NCBI GenBank assembly: GCA_026184415.1
Contig: CM047941.1
Coordinates: 1 to 64,000 of the forward strand
Reading direction: 5' to 3'
Origin: Trichothecium roseum
Lineage: Eukaryota > Ascomycota > Sordariomycetes > Hypocreales
DNA length: 64,000 nt
Program-made: the position numbers and the translations under genes
Shown: in pieces, positions 24,348 to 37,000 of the stretch
How the letters are laid out: the number at the start of each line of letters is the position of its first letter
Numbering within the stretch: position 1 is the stretch's first letter
The notes under the pieces: generated by a model
Told to the model about the DNA's origin: nothing
Databases searched by the model: none
Seen by the model: the letters and a program-made list of their open reading frames with translations, nothing else

Positions 24348-27300
24348 ATAATATTACCTGACTTTAGGGTTACCTGACTTTAGGGTTACCTAACTTTAGG
24401 GTTATTATAGGCCCTACGGGCCTAGAGATACTTAGGGTTACCTAACTTTAGGGTTACCCGAGTTTTCGGGTTATTATAGGCCCTACGGGCCTAGAGATAC
24501 TTAGGGTTACAGGTTTAGGGTTGGGTTAGGTATTAGGTTGATTTTCCTATAGAAGATTTCCATATATTATATAAAAATTCATGAATTTTTAATCTAGGTA
24601 TTGGGTCGGGTCTGGATTTGGGTCTAGGTTAGGGTCAAGTCTAGGTTAGGGTCAACTTTAGGTCAACTTTAGGTCTAGGTTAGGGTCAACTTTAGGTCTA
24701 GGTTAGGGTCAACTTTGGGTCAACTTTGGGTCTAGGTTAGGGTCAACTTTGGGTCAACTTTGGGTCTAGGTTAGGGTCAACTTTGGGTCAACTTTGGGTC
24801 TAGGTTAGGGTCAACTTTGGGTCAACTTTGGGTCAACTTTGGGTTAGGTTAGCCGTACTACTTACCTTAGCTATACTCTACTAATAGATTTGAAATAGAC
24901 CTTTTTCAACTACCTTCTTATATAAAGTTGAAAAAGGTCTATTTCAAATCTACTATTATACCTTAACCTTATAGATTACGGTTAGGTATAGGGTAGGGTT
25001 AGGTTACTATATAGTTAATATTAGGTATAGGGTCAGGTATAAGGTCACTATACGGTCACTATACGGTTAATATTAGGTTATACGGTCACTATACGGTTAA
25101 TATTAGGTTATACGGTCAAGTTCAGGTCGTACAGTCAAGTTCAGGTCACTATACGGTCAATATTAAGTCGTACGGTCTGGTTCAGGTCGTACAGTCAAGT
25201 TCAGGTCTATACGGTTAATATTAAGTCGTACGGTCTTCGAATATATATAGACCGATATATAAAGTTATTTTTCCTTACCTTTTACCTCTTATTCCTTACC
25301 TCTCTATCTCTTTACCTCTTACCTCTTACCTCTTACCTCTTACCTCTTACCTCTTACCTCTTACCTCTTACCTTTTTATTCTTTACCTCTTATTCTTTAT
25401 TCTTTTATCTTTACCTCTTTATTTTCTACCTTTTATTCTTATATAAGGTAGCCTACCCTATGGCTATAGATAACCTAAGCTTCCCTTGCCCAACCTGTCA
25501 CGGGAGTTATAAGGATATCCTCGACCATATCCGGAAAAAACACCCTACCGAGCCTTACTCAGACCTAGTCCTCCAACCCCTAGGTCTAACTAGTTGCCCT
25601 GAATGCCGTACAGCCTGCAAAGGCGAACTCGGCGTCAAGTGCCACATGGCCAAGATACACGGCATCAAGGGGCTTCGAAAACCTCGACTCTACCCCGTAC
25701 GGCTACAACCAGGTTCTCTATAGCAGCCCCGGCCGGACCTGCCTACCCACAGGCCCCCAAGATCACCGCCCTAGGGACCTGCAAAAGGCCTGCAGCGACA
25801 CCCTCCCCACCCCGTCAACGCCATAGGAAAAATCATCGTACCTATAGCCCGCCGCAGTCCCCCAGCCCCTCGAGAGTCGAGGAGACCCCGAGCCCTAGAG
25901 CCCCTAGCCCTAGCACCCCCAGCCCTAGACCTGCCGGAGCCCCTACGGCCGGATCGGTCTCCTCTGACCCTTTTGCCTCTCCCAGCCCTCCCAGGGCCCT
26001 AGGCACAAAGGCAGCCCCTAGAGCTGGGCCACTCTCGTCAGACCCCTTCGAAAGTCCTAGCCCTCCCAGGACCTCAAGGACAGAAACGGCGCCTACGGTT
26101 CCCCCTAGCACCCCCAGCCCTAGACCTGCCGGAGCCCCTACGGCCGGATCGGTCTCCTCTGACCCTTTTGCCTCTCCCAGCCCTCCCAGGGCCCTAGGCA
26201 CAAAGGCAGCCCCTAGAGCTGGGTCACTCTCGTCGGACCCCTTCGAAAGTCCTAGCCCTCCCAGGACCTCAAGGACAGAAACGGCGCCTACGGTTCCCCC
26301 TAGCAGCCCTAGCCCTAGGCGCTTCGAACCCTCTAGGCCCATCACCCCCCTCAGCCCGTCGGCCGCCGAGCTAGAGGCAAGCCACGCCAGCCTCCTAGCC
26401 CCTATCCTCTCAAGGGACCCCGTCCAGAAGCTACTGGCCTACTCAAAGGTCAAGGTCCCGGATCAGCGCCTCCACGCCCGCCAGGCCGCCCTATTCCAGA
26501 CGGCAGCCATAAGGCTGGCCAACAGCTTCAGCCAACGCCCCACGGAAAAAGCCCTGCTAGACTTCCTACTCTTACCTAGGGTCCTAGCCCTAGGCCTGAA
26601 GAAAGGTCAACTAGCCGCCACCTTACGGGCGTTCCCTTCTATATACCCCTCTATAGAAGACGACGGTCAGGACCCAGGGTCTAGCGCCAGGGTCAACGAC
26701 CCGGCTAGCCAGGCAAAGAGGCTACTGGAAAAAGGGTACATCGGAAGAGCCTCGAAAGCCCTGATCGACCAAACCCCCATAGCCGCCGCCAGCCCCGATA
26801 CCCTAGCTACCTTGAGGTCCAAACACCCTCTAGGCCCTAGGAATCCCTTCGGGGGCAAGACCAGCCCCAGACCCGGACAACCTGTTCAGAACGAAGCTAT
26901 CCTCCAGGCCATAGCTTCGATCAACAAGGAAAAGGCCCCGGGCCTAAGCGGCTGGACGAGGCCCCTACTAGACCTAGCCATAGCTAAGGATAGCCCCGTC
27001 ATCAGCTTCCTTAGACTGCTAGCCGACATGATCCGCCAGGGCACCGCCCCCGGCGCCGACCTCCTTTGTGCCTCTAGGCTCATAGGCCTCGAAAAGCCCG
27101 ACGGAGGCGTAAGACCTATAGCCATAGGGGATATCGTATATAGGGTGGCCACCAAAGCTATCCTTATCACGAACTACAAGGCCGGAATGCTGCTACCTAA
27201 CCAGCTAGGTGTAGGCAGCCCCGGCGGCGTCGAACCGGCCATCTTCCTCCTCGAAGAGGCCATCTCGAACCCCGAGGCAGGCTATACGAACATAGCCTCC

Positions 27301-29118
27301 GTAGACCTCTACAACGCCTTCAACGCCCACAGCCGGACCGCCATAGCAGCTGCCACGGCCACCTACGCCCCTACCTTCTACAAGGCAGCAGCCTGGGCCT
27401 ATAATAAGCCGTCCCTCCTCATAACGGAAGACGGGACTGCCATAGCCTCGGCATCAGGGGTCCGCCAAGGAGACCCCCTGGCTGCCTTCCTATTCTCTCT
27501 GGCCTTCCGTCCTACCGTCGAGGACCTGATAAGGCGGCTACCTAAGGCAACGGTCATAACCTACCTAGACGACCTGTTCGTCCTGTCAAAGGACCAGCCC
27601 AGCCTCCCGGCCATAAAGAGGACCTTCTCGGACTCCCCGTTCACCCTAAACCTCAGGAAAACGAAGGAGACGGCCACCCAGGACCTCCGTCGCGAGGGCC
27701 TGGCTGCCCTTGGGACCTACATAGGCCCCATAGCCAAGAAGAGGTCCTTCCTAGAGGCCAAGGTCGCCGAGCTAAGGCAGGCCATAAAAGCCATAGAAGG
27801 CCTGCCGAAGCAGTATACCCTGATCCTCCTCAGGGGCAGCGTCCAACTCCTCCTCCGCCACCTCCTCCGCCAGCTCAACCCCGCATGCCTCTTAGACCTC
27901 TGGGAGTCTGCCGACAAGCTTATCGTCGAGGCGGTCATAACCCTCGCCTCTAGGGGCCCGAAAGGTCGTACGGCCAAGGTCAACCAAGACCTTATAGCCC
28001 TCCCTGTCAAGGAAGGCGGCCTCGGCCTGCCGGCCCACAAAGAGCTCGCCCACGGCCTCTACCAAGCAGCCAGGGAAGTAGCCAGACCTGCCTTAGAAGC
28101 TATAGGGGTCAAGCTGCGCTCTAGCCAGACTGCCCCTGTCGCCCTGGCTAGAGAGGTCACGAAGCTGGCCACGAAGGAGAGGCTGGAAAGGGTCCTGGCT
28201 ACTCTAGACCCCGCCCAGCAAGCCAGCCGGCTAGAAAACGCCGCCTACCTCGGCCGCAAGTGGCTCGACGTCCTGCCTACGCAAAAACAGCTTATAATCG
28301 CGGACAACGAGATCACCGAGGCTATTAGGGCCAGGCTGCTAGTCCCTATCAAGCCCCTAGACCTGCCTTGCAACGCCTGCGGAGCCAAGGTCAACCTAGG
28401 CCACGAGGACGTCTGCCGCGGCGCTAATAGGCGCTGGATCATCAGGCACGACCAGGTTAATAGGGCTTTCGTACGAGCTGCCGGCTCTAACCCGACCCTA
28501 GAAGTCGAGAAAGAGCCAAGGGTATCCGTTACGAACAGCCTCAGGACCGACTTCTCGATAGCCTCGGGAAACAAGCCCAGCTACTACGACATCCAAATCG
28601 TAGCCATTAACAAAGCCGAGGCTAAAGACGACCCATACAAGACCCTCCGAGAGGCTGCACAAGCTAAAAAACTCAAGTATAGCGCCCTCGGATCGTCTTT
28701 CTACCCTATCGTCATCTCGGCAGGCGGCCTTATGGATAAAGAGACGGCGGAAGCCTATAAGGCTATCCAGGCCTCGATCGGACCGACTGCGGCTAGCTGG
28801 CTAGACACGTCGATCTCCCTAGCCCTACTAAGGACTAGAGCCGGATCGGCTATATCTATAGCTAGAATATAGGTAAGCCCGTACGTATAAGAACTTTAGT
28901 ACTTATAGCTTAAGGGATTTCTTTTCTTTTTCTTTATTCTTTTCTTTTTCTTTTCCTTTATGTTTTCTTTTTTCTTTTTCTCTTATTATTTCTTTTCTTT
29001 TACTTTCCTTTTCTTTATTTCTTAAGTATTTTCTTTTTATTTCTTTTTCTTTAAAATTAAATAGAAAACCAACTAGCGATAAGCTTTAGATAACTTAATA
29101 TACCCTAACTTAACCCTA
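24348..29118 (+). mobile_element. Telomeric retrotransposon copy U6 (subfamily B, nearly intact)
   Basis: 4771-bp copy with two 16-bp 5' repeats and one 3' CCCTAA. It carries the open-type C6 and A3 runs that U2, U4, U5, U8 and U10 lack, so with U9 it marks a less damaged B lineage. Confidence 0.93.
25460..28872 (+). CDS. B-type element protein in U6, one frameshift from open
   Basis: Only one lesion is visible: G4 at 25669-25672 where all other copies have G5, just after the second zinc finger. The N-terminal reading ends at 25723, while the frame entered from 25603 is open for more than 1000 codons to 28872. A frame without this gap would be 1137 residues. The linker, RT (YLDD box), CCHC knuckle and endonuclease are all continuous. 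Whether the missing G is real or a homopolymer read error decides whether this could be an active B copy. Confidence 0.88.
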
Positions 29119-32100
29119 ATAATATTACCTGACTTTAGGGTTACCTGACTTTAGGGTTACCTAACTTTAGGGTTATTATAGGCCCTACGGGCCTAGAGAT
29201 ACTTAGGGTTACCTAACTTTAGGGTTACCCGAGTTTTCGGGTTATTATAGGCCCTACGGGCCTAGAGATACTTAGGGTTACAGGTTTAGGGTTGGGTTAG
29301 GTATTAGGTTGATTTTCCTATAGAAGATTTCCATATATTATATAAAAATTCATGAATTTTTAATCTAGGTATTGGGTCGGGTCTGGATTTGGGTCTAGGT
29401 TAGGGTCAAGTCTAGGTTAGGGTCAACTTTAGGTCAACTTTAGGTCTAGGTTAGGGTCAACTTTAGGTCTAGGTTAGGGTCAACTTTGGGTCAACTTTGG
29501 GTCTAGGTTAGGGTCAACTTTGGGTCAACTTTGGGTCTAGGTTAGGGTCAACTTTGGGTCAACTTTGGGTCTAGGTTAGGGTCAACTTTGGGTCAACTTT
29601 GGGTCTAGGTTAGGGTCAACTTTGGGTCAACTTTGGGTCAACTTTGGGTTAGGTTAGCCGTACTACTTACCTTAGCTATACTCTACTAATAGATTTGAAA
29701 TAGACCTTTTTCAACTACCTTCTTATATAAAGTTGAAAAAGGTCTATTTCAAATCTACTATTATACCTTAACCTTATAGATTACGGTTAGGTATAGGGTA
29801 GGGTTAGGTTACTATATAGTTAATATTAGGTATAGGGTCAGGTATAAGGTCACTATACGGTCACTATACGGTTAATATTAGGTTATACGGTCACTATACG
29901 GTTAATATTAGGTTATACGGTCAAGTTCAGGTCGTACAGTCAAGTTCAGGTCACTATACGGTCAATATTAAGTCGTACGGTCTGGTTCAGGTCGTACAGT
30001 CAAGTTCAGGTCTATACGGTTAATATTAAGTCGTACGGTCTTCGAATATATATAGACCGATATATAAAGTTATTTTTCCTTACCTTTTACCTCTTATTCC
30101 TTACCTCTCTATCTCTTTACCTCTTACCTCTTACCTCTTACCTCTTACCTCTTACCTCTTACCTCTTACCTCTTACCTCTTACCTTTTTATTCTTTACCT
30201 CTTATTCTTTATTCTTTTATCTTTACCTCTTTATTTTCTACCTTTTATTCTTATATAAGGTAGCCTACCCTATGGCTATAGATAACCTAAGCTTCCCTTG
30301 CCCAACCTGTCACGGGAGTTATAAGGATATCCTCGACCATATCCGGAAAAAACACCCTACCGAGCCTTACTCAGACCTAGTCCTCCAACCCCTAGGTCTA
30401 ACTAGTTGCCCTGAATGCCGTACAGCCTGCAAAGGCGAACTCGGCGTCAAGTGCCACATGGCCAAGATACACGGCATCAAGGGGGCTTCGAAAACCTCGA
30501 CTCTACCCCGTACGGCTACAACCAGGTTCTCCATAGCAGTCTCGGCGGGACCTGCTCACCCACGAGCCCCCAAGGTCACCGCCCTAGGGACCTACAAGAG
30601 GCCTGCAGCAACACCCTCCCCACCCCGCCAACGCTACAGGAAAAACCATCGCACCTATAGCCCGCCGCAGTCCCCCAGCCCCTCGAGAGTCGAGGAGACC
30701 CCGTCAGGCCCCCCCCCGAGCCCTGGCACTCCCAGGTCACCCAGGGCCGGGTCGGTCTCCTCTGACCCCTTTGCAAGTCCTAGCCCCGCAAGGAGCCTGG
30801 AAGCAGAGACAGCCCCCAGAGCCAGGTCACTCTCCTCTGACCCCTTTGCAAGTCCTAGCCCCGCAAGGAGCCTGGAAGCAGAGACAGCCCCCAGAGCCAG
30901 GTCACTCTTATCAGACCCCTCTGAAAGTCCCAGACCTGCTGGGGCCCCCAGGGCCGGGTCACTCTCATCAGACCCCTTTGAAAGTCCCAGACCTGCTGGG
31001 GCCCCCAGGGCCGGGTCACTCTCATCAGACCCCCTTGAAAGTCCCAGACCTGCTGGGGCCCCCAGGGCCGGGTCACTCTCATCAGACCCCCTTGAAAGTC
31101 CCAGGCCTCCCAGAGCCCCCAGGGCCGGGTCACTCTCATCAGACCCCTTTGAAAGTCCCAGACCTGCTGGGGCCCCTAGGGCCGGGTCACTCTCATCAGA
31201 CCCCTTTGAAAGTCCCAGACCTGCTGGGGCCCCTAGGGCCGGGTCACTCTCATCAGACCCCTTTGAAACTCCCAGCCCCCCCAGGCGCTTCGAGCCCTCC
31301 AGACCTGCTACTCCCCCCAGCCCGTCAGCTACGGAGCTGGAGAAAGGCCACGCCGACCTCCTAGCCCCGATCCTCGCGAGAGATCCAGTCCAGAAACTCC
31401 TTGCCTACTCCAAGGTAAAGGTTCCGGACCAGCGGCTCCACGCCCGGCAGGCGGCCTTATTCCAGACGGCAGCTATAAGGCTGGCCAACAGCTTCAGCCA
31501 ACGCCCTACGGAAAAAGCCCTGCTAGACTTCCTCCTCCTACCTCGGGTCATGGCCCTGGGCTTGAAGAAAGGCCAGCTCGCGGCCACCTTACGGGCGTTC
31601 CCTTCTATATACCCCCCCATAGAAGGCAACGATCAGGACCCAGGCCCCGGCACCAGGATCAACGACCCAGCCAACCAGGCAAGGAGGCTACTGGAAAAGG
31701 GGTATATCGGAAGGGCCTCGAAAGCCCTAACCGACCAGACCCCTATTGCCGCCGCCACCCCCGAGACCCTAGCCTCCCTAAGGTCTAAACACCCCTTAGG
31801 CCCAAAAAACCCCTTCGGAAACAAGACCAGCCCGAAACCCGGCCAGCAGATCCAGAAAGAGGCGATCCTCCAAGCCATAGCCTCTATCAACAAGGAAAAG
31901 GCCCCGGGCCTCAGCGGCTGGACCAGACCCCTCCTAGACCTAGCTATAGCTAAGGACAGCCCCGTCGTCGACTTCCTAAGGCTCCTAGCAGATATGATCC
32001 GCCAAGGCACCGCCCCCGGCGCCGACCTCCTCTGTGCCTCCAGGCTCATAGGCTTTGAAAAGTCCGACGGAGGGGTAAGGCCCATAGCAGTAGGGGATAT

Positions 32101-34092
32101 CGTATACAGAGTAGCCACAAAAGCTATCCTTATCACGAACTACAAAGCCGGAATGCTACTACCCAACCAGCTAGGCGTCGGCAGCCCCGGAGGCGTCGAG
32201 CCGGCCATCTTCCTCCTCGAAGAAGCCATCTCGAACCCCAAAGCAGGCTATACGAACATAGCCTCCGTCGACCTCTACAACGCCTTCAACGCCCACAGCC
32301 GAACAGCTATAGCGGCCGCCACGGCTACCTACGCCCCCAGCTTCTACAAGGCAGCAGCCTGGGCCTATAACAAACCGTCTCTCCTCATAGTAGAAGACGG
32401 GACCGCCATAGCCTCGGCGTCAGGAGTCCGCCAGGGAGACCCCTTAGCAGCCTTCTTATTTTCCCTCGCCTTCCGACCCACCCTCGAGGACCTCATAAGG
32501 CGACTACCTAAGGCGACAATTATAGCCTACCTAGACGACCTCTTCGTCCTATCTAAGGCCCAGCCAAGCCTCCTAGCTATTAAAGAGACCTTTTCGAAAT
32601 CCCCCTTTACCTTAAACCTCAAGAAGACGAGGGAGACTACCACCCGAGACCTCCGACACGAGGGCCTCGAGGCCTTAGGGACCTTCATAGGCCCTCTAGC
32701 CAAGAAGAGAGCCTTCCTGGCGGCAAAGGTCTCGGAGCTTAAAGAAGCTATCAAGGCCATAGAGAGCTTGCCTAAGCAGTACACCCTGATCCTCCTCAGG
32801 GGCAGCGTCCAACTCCTCCTCCGCCACCTCCTCCGTCAGCTTAACCCCGCATGCCTCCTAGACCTCTGGGAATCAGCCGACAAGCTCATCGTCGAGGCAA
32901 TAACAACCCTAGTCTCCAGAGGCCTGAAGGAAAGCCCTAAGGTTAACCCAGACCTCATAGCCCTCCCCGCAAGAGAAGGCGGCCTAGGATTACCAGCTCA
33001 CAAAGAGCTAGCCCGCGGCCTCTACATAGCAGCCAAGGAAGCCGCCGGACCTACCTTAGAAGCTATAGGGGTCAAGCTACCTCCTAGCCAGACCAGCCCT
33101 ATAGCCCTAGCTAGAGAGGTAATGAAGCTGGCTACGAAAGAGAGGCTAGAAAGGGTCCTGGCTACTCTAGACCCTAACCAGCAAGCCAGCCGGCTAGAAA
33201 ACGCCGCCTACCTAGGCCGCAAATGGCTCGACGTCCTGCCTACGCAAAAACAGCTTATAATCGCGGACAACGAGATCACCGAGGCTATTAGGGCCAGGCT
33301 GCTAGTCCCTATCAAGCCCCTAGACCTGCCTTGCAACGCCTGCGGAGCCAAGGTCAACCTAGGCCACGAGGACGTCTGCCGCGGCGCTAATAGGCGCTGG
33401 ATCATCAGGCACGACCAGGTTAATAGGGCTTTCGTACGAGCTGCCGGCTCTAACCCGACCCTAGAAGTCGAGAAAGAGCCAAGGGTATCCGTTACGAACA
33501 GCCTCAGGACCGACTTCTCGATAGCCTCGGGAAACAAGCCCAGCTACTACGACATCCAAATCGTAGCCATTAACAAAGCCGAGGCTAAAGACGACCCATA
33601 CAAGACCCTCCGAGAGGCTGCACAAGCTAAAAACTCAAGTATAGCGCCCTCGGATCGTCTTTCTACCCTATCGTCATCTCGGCAGGCGGCCTTATGGATA
33701 AAGAGACGGCGGAAGCCTATAAGGCTATCCAGGCCTCGATCGGACCGACTGCGGCTAGCTGGCTAGACACGTCGATCTCCCTAGCCCTACTAAGGACTAG
33801 AGCCGGATCGGCTATATCTATAGCTAGAATATAGGTAAGCCCGTACGTATAAGAACTTTAGTACTTATAGCTTAAGGGATTTCTTTTCTTTTTCTTTATT
33901 CTTTTCTTTTTCTTTTCCTTTATGTTTTCTTTTTTCTTTTTCTCTTATTATTTCTTTTCTTTTACTTTCCTTTTCTTTATTTCTTAAGTATTTTCTTTTT
34001 ATTTCTTTTTCTTTAAAATTAAATAGAAAACCAACTAGCGATAAGCTTTAGATAACTTAATATACCCTAACTTAACCCTAACCCTAACCCTA
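29119..34092 (+). mobile_element. Telomeric retrotransposon copy U7 (subfamily A, nearly intact)
   Basis: 4974-bp copy with two 16-bp 5' repeats, an expanded minisatellite (about 29395-29655) and three CCCTAA at its 3' end. It is the best A-type representative; positions here are the reference for A-type domain descriptions. Confidence 0.93.
30272..33766 (+). CDS. Element protein: zinc fingers, RT and R2-like endonuclease (A-type)
   Basis: A 1164-residue open frame. Seen: C2H2-like finger 1 (C10, C13, H23, H28) and finger 2 (C46, C49, H62, H67); a Ser/Pro/Arg-rich linker (about 90-375) with roughly ten 19-residue SSDPFESPRPAGAPR-type repeats; a helical segment; RT from about 530, with Asp667 (motif A), RQGDPLAAFLF and the YLDD box (Asp755, Asp756); then the CCHC knuckle C1021-X2-C1024-X7-H1032-X4-C1036 and nuclease residues Asp1081 and Asp1094. 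This order is known from R2/CRE-type site-specific LINEs, whose nuclease nicks the target and whose RT copies the RNA from that nick. Telomere specificity is inferred from position. One lesion: A5 at 33629-33633 (A6 elsewhere) replaces everything after residue 1119 with about 45 shifted residues, losing the conserved C-terminal tail. The unshifted frame would be 1187 residues, ending at 33834. Confidence 0.93.
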   Translation: MAIDNLSFPCPTCHGSYKDILDHIRKKHPTEPYSDLVLQPLGLTSCPECRTACKGELGVKCHMAKIHGIKGASKTSTLPRTATTRFSIAVSAGPAHPRAPKVTALGTYKRPAATPSPPRQRYRKNHRTYSPPQSPSPSRVEETPSGPPPSPGTPRSPRAGSVSSDPFASPSPARSLEAETAPRARSLSSDPFASPSPARSLEAETAPRARSLLSDPSESPRPAGAPRAGSLSSDPFESPRPAGAPRAGSLSSDPLESPRPAGAPRAGSLSSDPLESPRPPRAPRAGSLSSDPFESPRPAGAPRAGSLSSDPFESPRPAGAPRAGSLSSDPFETPSPPRRFEPSRPATPPSPSATELEKGHADLLAPILARDPVQKLLAYSKVKVPDQRLHARQAALFQTAAIRLANSFSQRPTEKALLDFLLLPRVMALGLKKGQLAATLRAFPSIYPPIEGNDQDPGPGTRINDPANQARRLLEKGYIGRASKALTDQTPIAAATPETLASLRSKHPLGPKNPFGNKTSPKPGQQIQKEAILQAIASINKEKAPGLSGWTRPLLDLAIAKDSPVVDFLRLLADMIRQGTAPGADLLCASRLIGFEKSDGGVRPIAVGDIVYRVATKAILITNYKAGMLLPNQLGVGSPGGVEPAIFLLEEAISNPKAGYTNIASVDLYNAFNAHSRTAIAAATATYAPSFYKAAAWAYNKPSLLIVEDGTAIASASGVRQGDPLAAFLFSLAFRPTLEDLIRRLPKATIIAYLDDLFVLSKAQPSLLAIKETFSKSPFTLNLKKTRETTTRDLRHEGLEALGTFIGPLAKKRAFLAAKVSELKEAIKAIESLPKQYTLILLRGSVQLLLRHLLRQLNPACLLDLWESADKLIVEAITTLVSRGLKESPKVNPDLIALPAREGGLGLPAHKELARGLYIAAKEAAGPTLEAIGVKLPPSQTSPIALAREVMKLATKERLERVLATLDPNQQASRLENAAYLGRKWLDVLPTQKQLIIADNEITEAIRARLLVPIKPLDLPCNACGAKVNLGHEDVCRGANRRWIIRHDQVNRAFVRAAGSNPTLEVEKEPRVSVTNSLRTDFSIASGNKPSYYDIQIVAINKAEAKDDPYKTLREAAQAKNSSIAPSDRLSTLSSSRQAALWIKRRRKPIRLSRPRSDRLRLAG

Positions 34093-37000
34093 ATAATATT
34101 ACCTGACTTTAGGGTTACCTGACTTTAGGGTTACCTGACTTTAGGGTTACCTAACTTTAGGGTTATTATAGGCCCTACGGGCCTAGAGATACTTAGGGTT
34201 ACCTAACTTTAGGGTTACCCGAGTTTTCGGGTTATTATAGGCCCTACGGGCCTAGAGATACTTAGGGTTACAGGTTTAGGGTTGGGTTAGGTATTAGGTT
34301 GATTTTCCTATAGAAGATTTCCATATATTATATAAAAATTCATGAATTTTTAATCTAGGTATTGGGTCGGGTCTGGATTTGGGTCTAGGTTAGGGTCAAG
34401 TCTAGGTTAGGGTCAACTTTAGGTCAACTTTAGGTCTAGGTTAGGGTCAACTTTAGGTCTAGGTTAGGGTCAACTTTGGGTCAACTTTGGGTCTAGGTTA
34501 GGGTCAACTTTGGGTCAACTTTGGGTCTAGGTTAGGGTCAACTTTGGGTCAACTTTGGGTCTAGGTTAGGGTCAACTTTGGGTCAACTTTGGGTCAACTT
34601 TGGGTTAGGTTAGCCGTACTACTTACCTTAGCTATACTCTACTAATAGATTTGAAATAGACCTTTTTCAACTACCTTCTTATATAAAGTTGAAAAAGGTC
34701 TATTTCAAATCTACTATTATACCTTAACCTTATAGATTACGGTTAGGTATAGGGTAGGGTTAGGTTACTATATAGTTAATATTAGGTATAGGGTCAGGTA
34801 TAAGGTCACTATACGGTCACTATACGGTTAATATTAGGTTATACGGTCACTATACGGTTAATATTAGGTTATACGGTCAAGTTCAGGTCGTACAGTCAAG
34901 TTCAGGTCACTATACGGTCAATATTAAGTCGTACGGTCTGGTTCAGGTCGTACAGTCAAGTTCAGGTCTATACGGTTAATATTAAGTCGTACGGTCTTCG
35001 AATATATATAGACCGATATATAAAGTTATTTTTCCTTACCTTTTACCTCTTATTCCTTACCTCTCTATCTCTTTACCTCTTACCTCTTACCTCTTACCTC
35101 TTACCTCTTACCTCTTACCTCTTACCTCTTACCTTTTTATTCTTTACCTCTTATTCTTTATTCTTTTATCTTTACCTCTTTATTTTCTACCTTTTATTCT
35201 TATATAAGGTAGCCTACCCTATGGCTATAGATAACCTAAGCTTCCCTTGCCCAACCTGTCACGGGAGTTATAAGGATATCCTCGACCATATCCGGAAAAA
35301 ACACCCTACCGAGCCTTACTCAGACCTAGTCCTCCAACCCCTAGGTCTAACTAGTTGCCCTGAATGCCGTACAGCCTGCAAAGGCGAACTCGGCGTCAAG
35401 TGCCACATGGCCAAGATACACGGCATCAAGGGGGCTTCGAAAACCTCGACTCTACCCCGTACGGCTACAACCAGGTTCTCTATAGCAGCCCCGGCCGGAC
35501 CTGCCTACCCACAGGCCCCCAAGATCACCGCCCTAGGGACCTGCAAAAGGCCTGCAGCGACACCCTCCCCACCCCGTCAACGCCATAGGAAAAATCATCG
35601 TACCTATAGCCCGCCGCAGTCCCCCAGCCCCTCGAGAGTCGAGGAGACCCCGAGCCCTAGAGCCCCTAGCCCTAGCACCCCCAGCCCTAGACCTGCCGGA
35701 GCCCCTACGGCCGGATCGGTCTCCTCTGACCCTTTTGCCTCTCCCAGCCCTCCCAGGGCCCTAGGCACAAAGGCAGCCCCTAGAGCTGGGCCACTCTCGT
35801 CAGACCCCTTCGAAAGTCCTAGCCCTCCCAGGACCTCAAGGACAGAAACGGCGCCTACGGTTCCCCCTAGCACCCCCAGCCCTAGACCTGCCGGAGCCCC
35901 TACGGCCGGATCGGTCTCCTCTGACCCTTTTGCCTCTCCCAGCCCTCCCAGGGCCCTAGGCACAAAGGCAGCCCCTAGAGCTGGGTCACTCTCGTCGGAC
36001 CCCTTCGAAAGTCCTAGCCCTCCCAGGACCTCAAGGACAGAAACGGCGCCTACGGTTCCCCCTAGCAGCCCTAGCCCTAGGCGCTTCGAACCCTCTAGGC
36101 CCATCACCCCCTCAGCCCGTCGGCCGCCGAGCTAGAGGCAAGCCACGCCAGCCTCCTAGCCCCTATCCTCTCAAGGGACCCCGTCCAGAAGCTACTGGCC
36201 TACTCAAAGGTCAAGGTCCCGGATCAGCGCCTCCACGCCCGCCAGGCCGCCCTATTCCAGACGGCAGCCATAAGGCTGGCCAACAGCTTCAGCCAACGCC
36301 CCACGGAAAAAGCCCTGCTAGACTTCCTACTCTTACCTAGGGTCCTAGCCCTAGGCCTGAAGAAAAGGTCAACTAGCCGCCACCTTACGGGCGTTCCCTT
36401 CTATATACCCCTCTATAGAAGACGACGGTCAGGACCCAGGGTCTAGCGCCAGGGTCAACGACCCGGCTAGCCAGGCAAAGAGGCTACTGGAAAAAGGGTA
36501 CATCGGAAGAGCCTCGAAAGCCCTGATCGACCAAACCCCCATAGCCGCCGCCAGCCCCGATACCCTAGCTACCTTGAGGTCCAAACACCCTCTAGGCCCT
36601 AGGAATCCCTTCGGGGGCAAGACCAGCCCCAGACCCGGACAACCTGTTCAGAACGAAGCTATCCTCCAGGCCATAGCTTCGATCAACAAGGAAAAGGCCC
36701 CGGGCCTAAGCGGCTGGACGAGGCCCCTACTAGACCTAGCCATAGCTAAGGATAGCCCCGTCATCAGCTTCCTTAGACTGCTAGCCGACATGATCCGCCA
36801 GGGCACCGCCCCCGGCGCCGACCTCCTTTGTGCCTCTAGGCTCATAGGCCTCGAAAAGCCCGACGGAGGCGTAAGACCTATAGCCATAGGGGATATCGTA
36901 TATAGGGTGGCCACCAAAGCTATCCTTATCACGAACTACAAGGCCGGAATGCTGCTACCTAACCAGCTAGGTGTAGGCAGCCCCGGCGGCGTCGAACCGG

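Noticed and set aside
33622..33640. Programmed -1 frameshift at the A6C sequence near the element C-terminus
   Set aside because: The A-run lies in the wrong phase for an X-XXY-YYZ slippery heptamer: the zero frame reads AAA AAA CTC.
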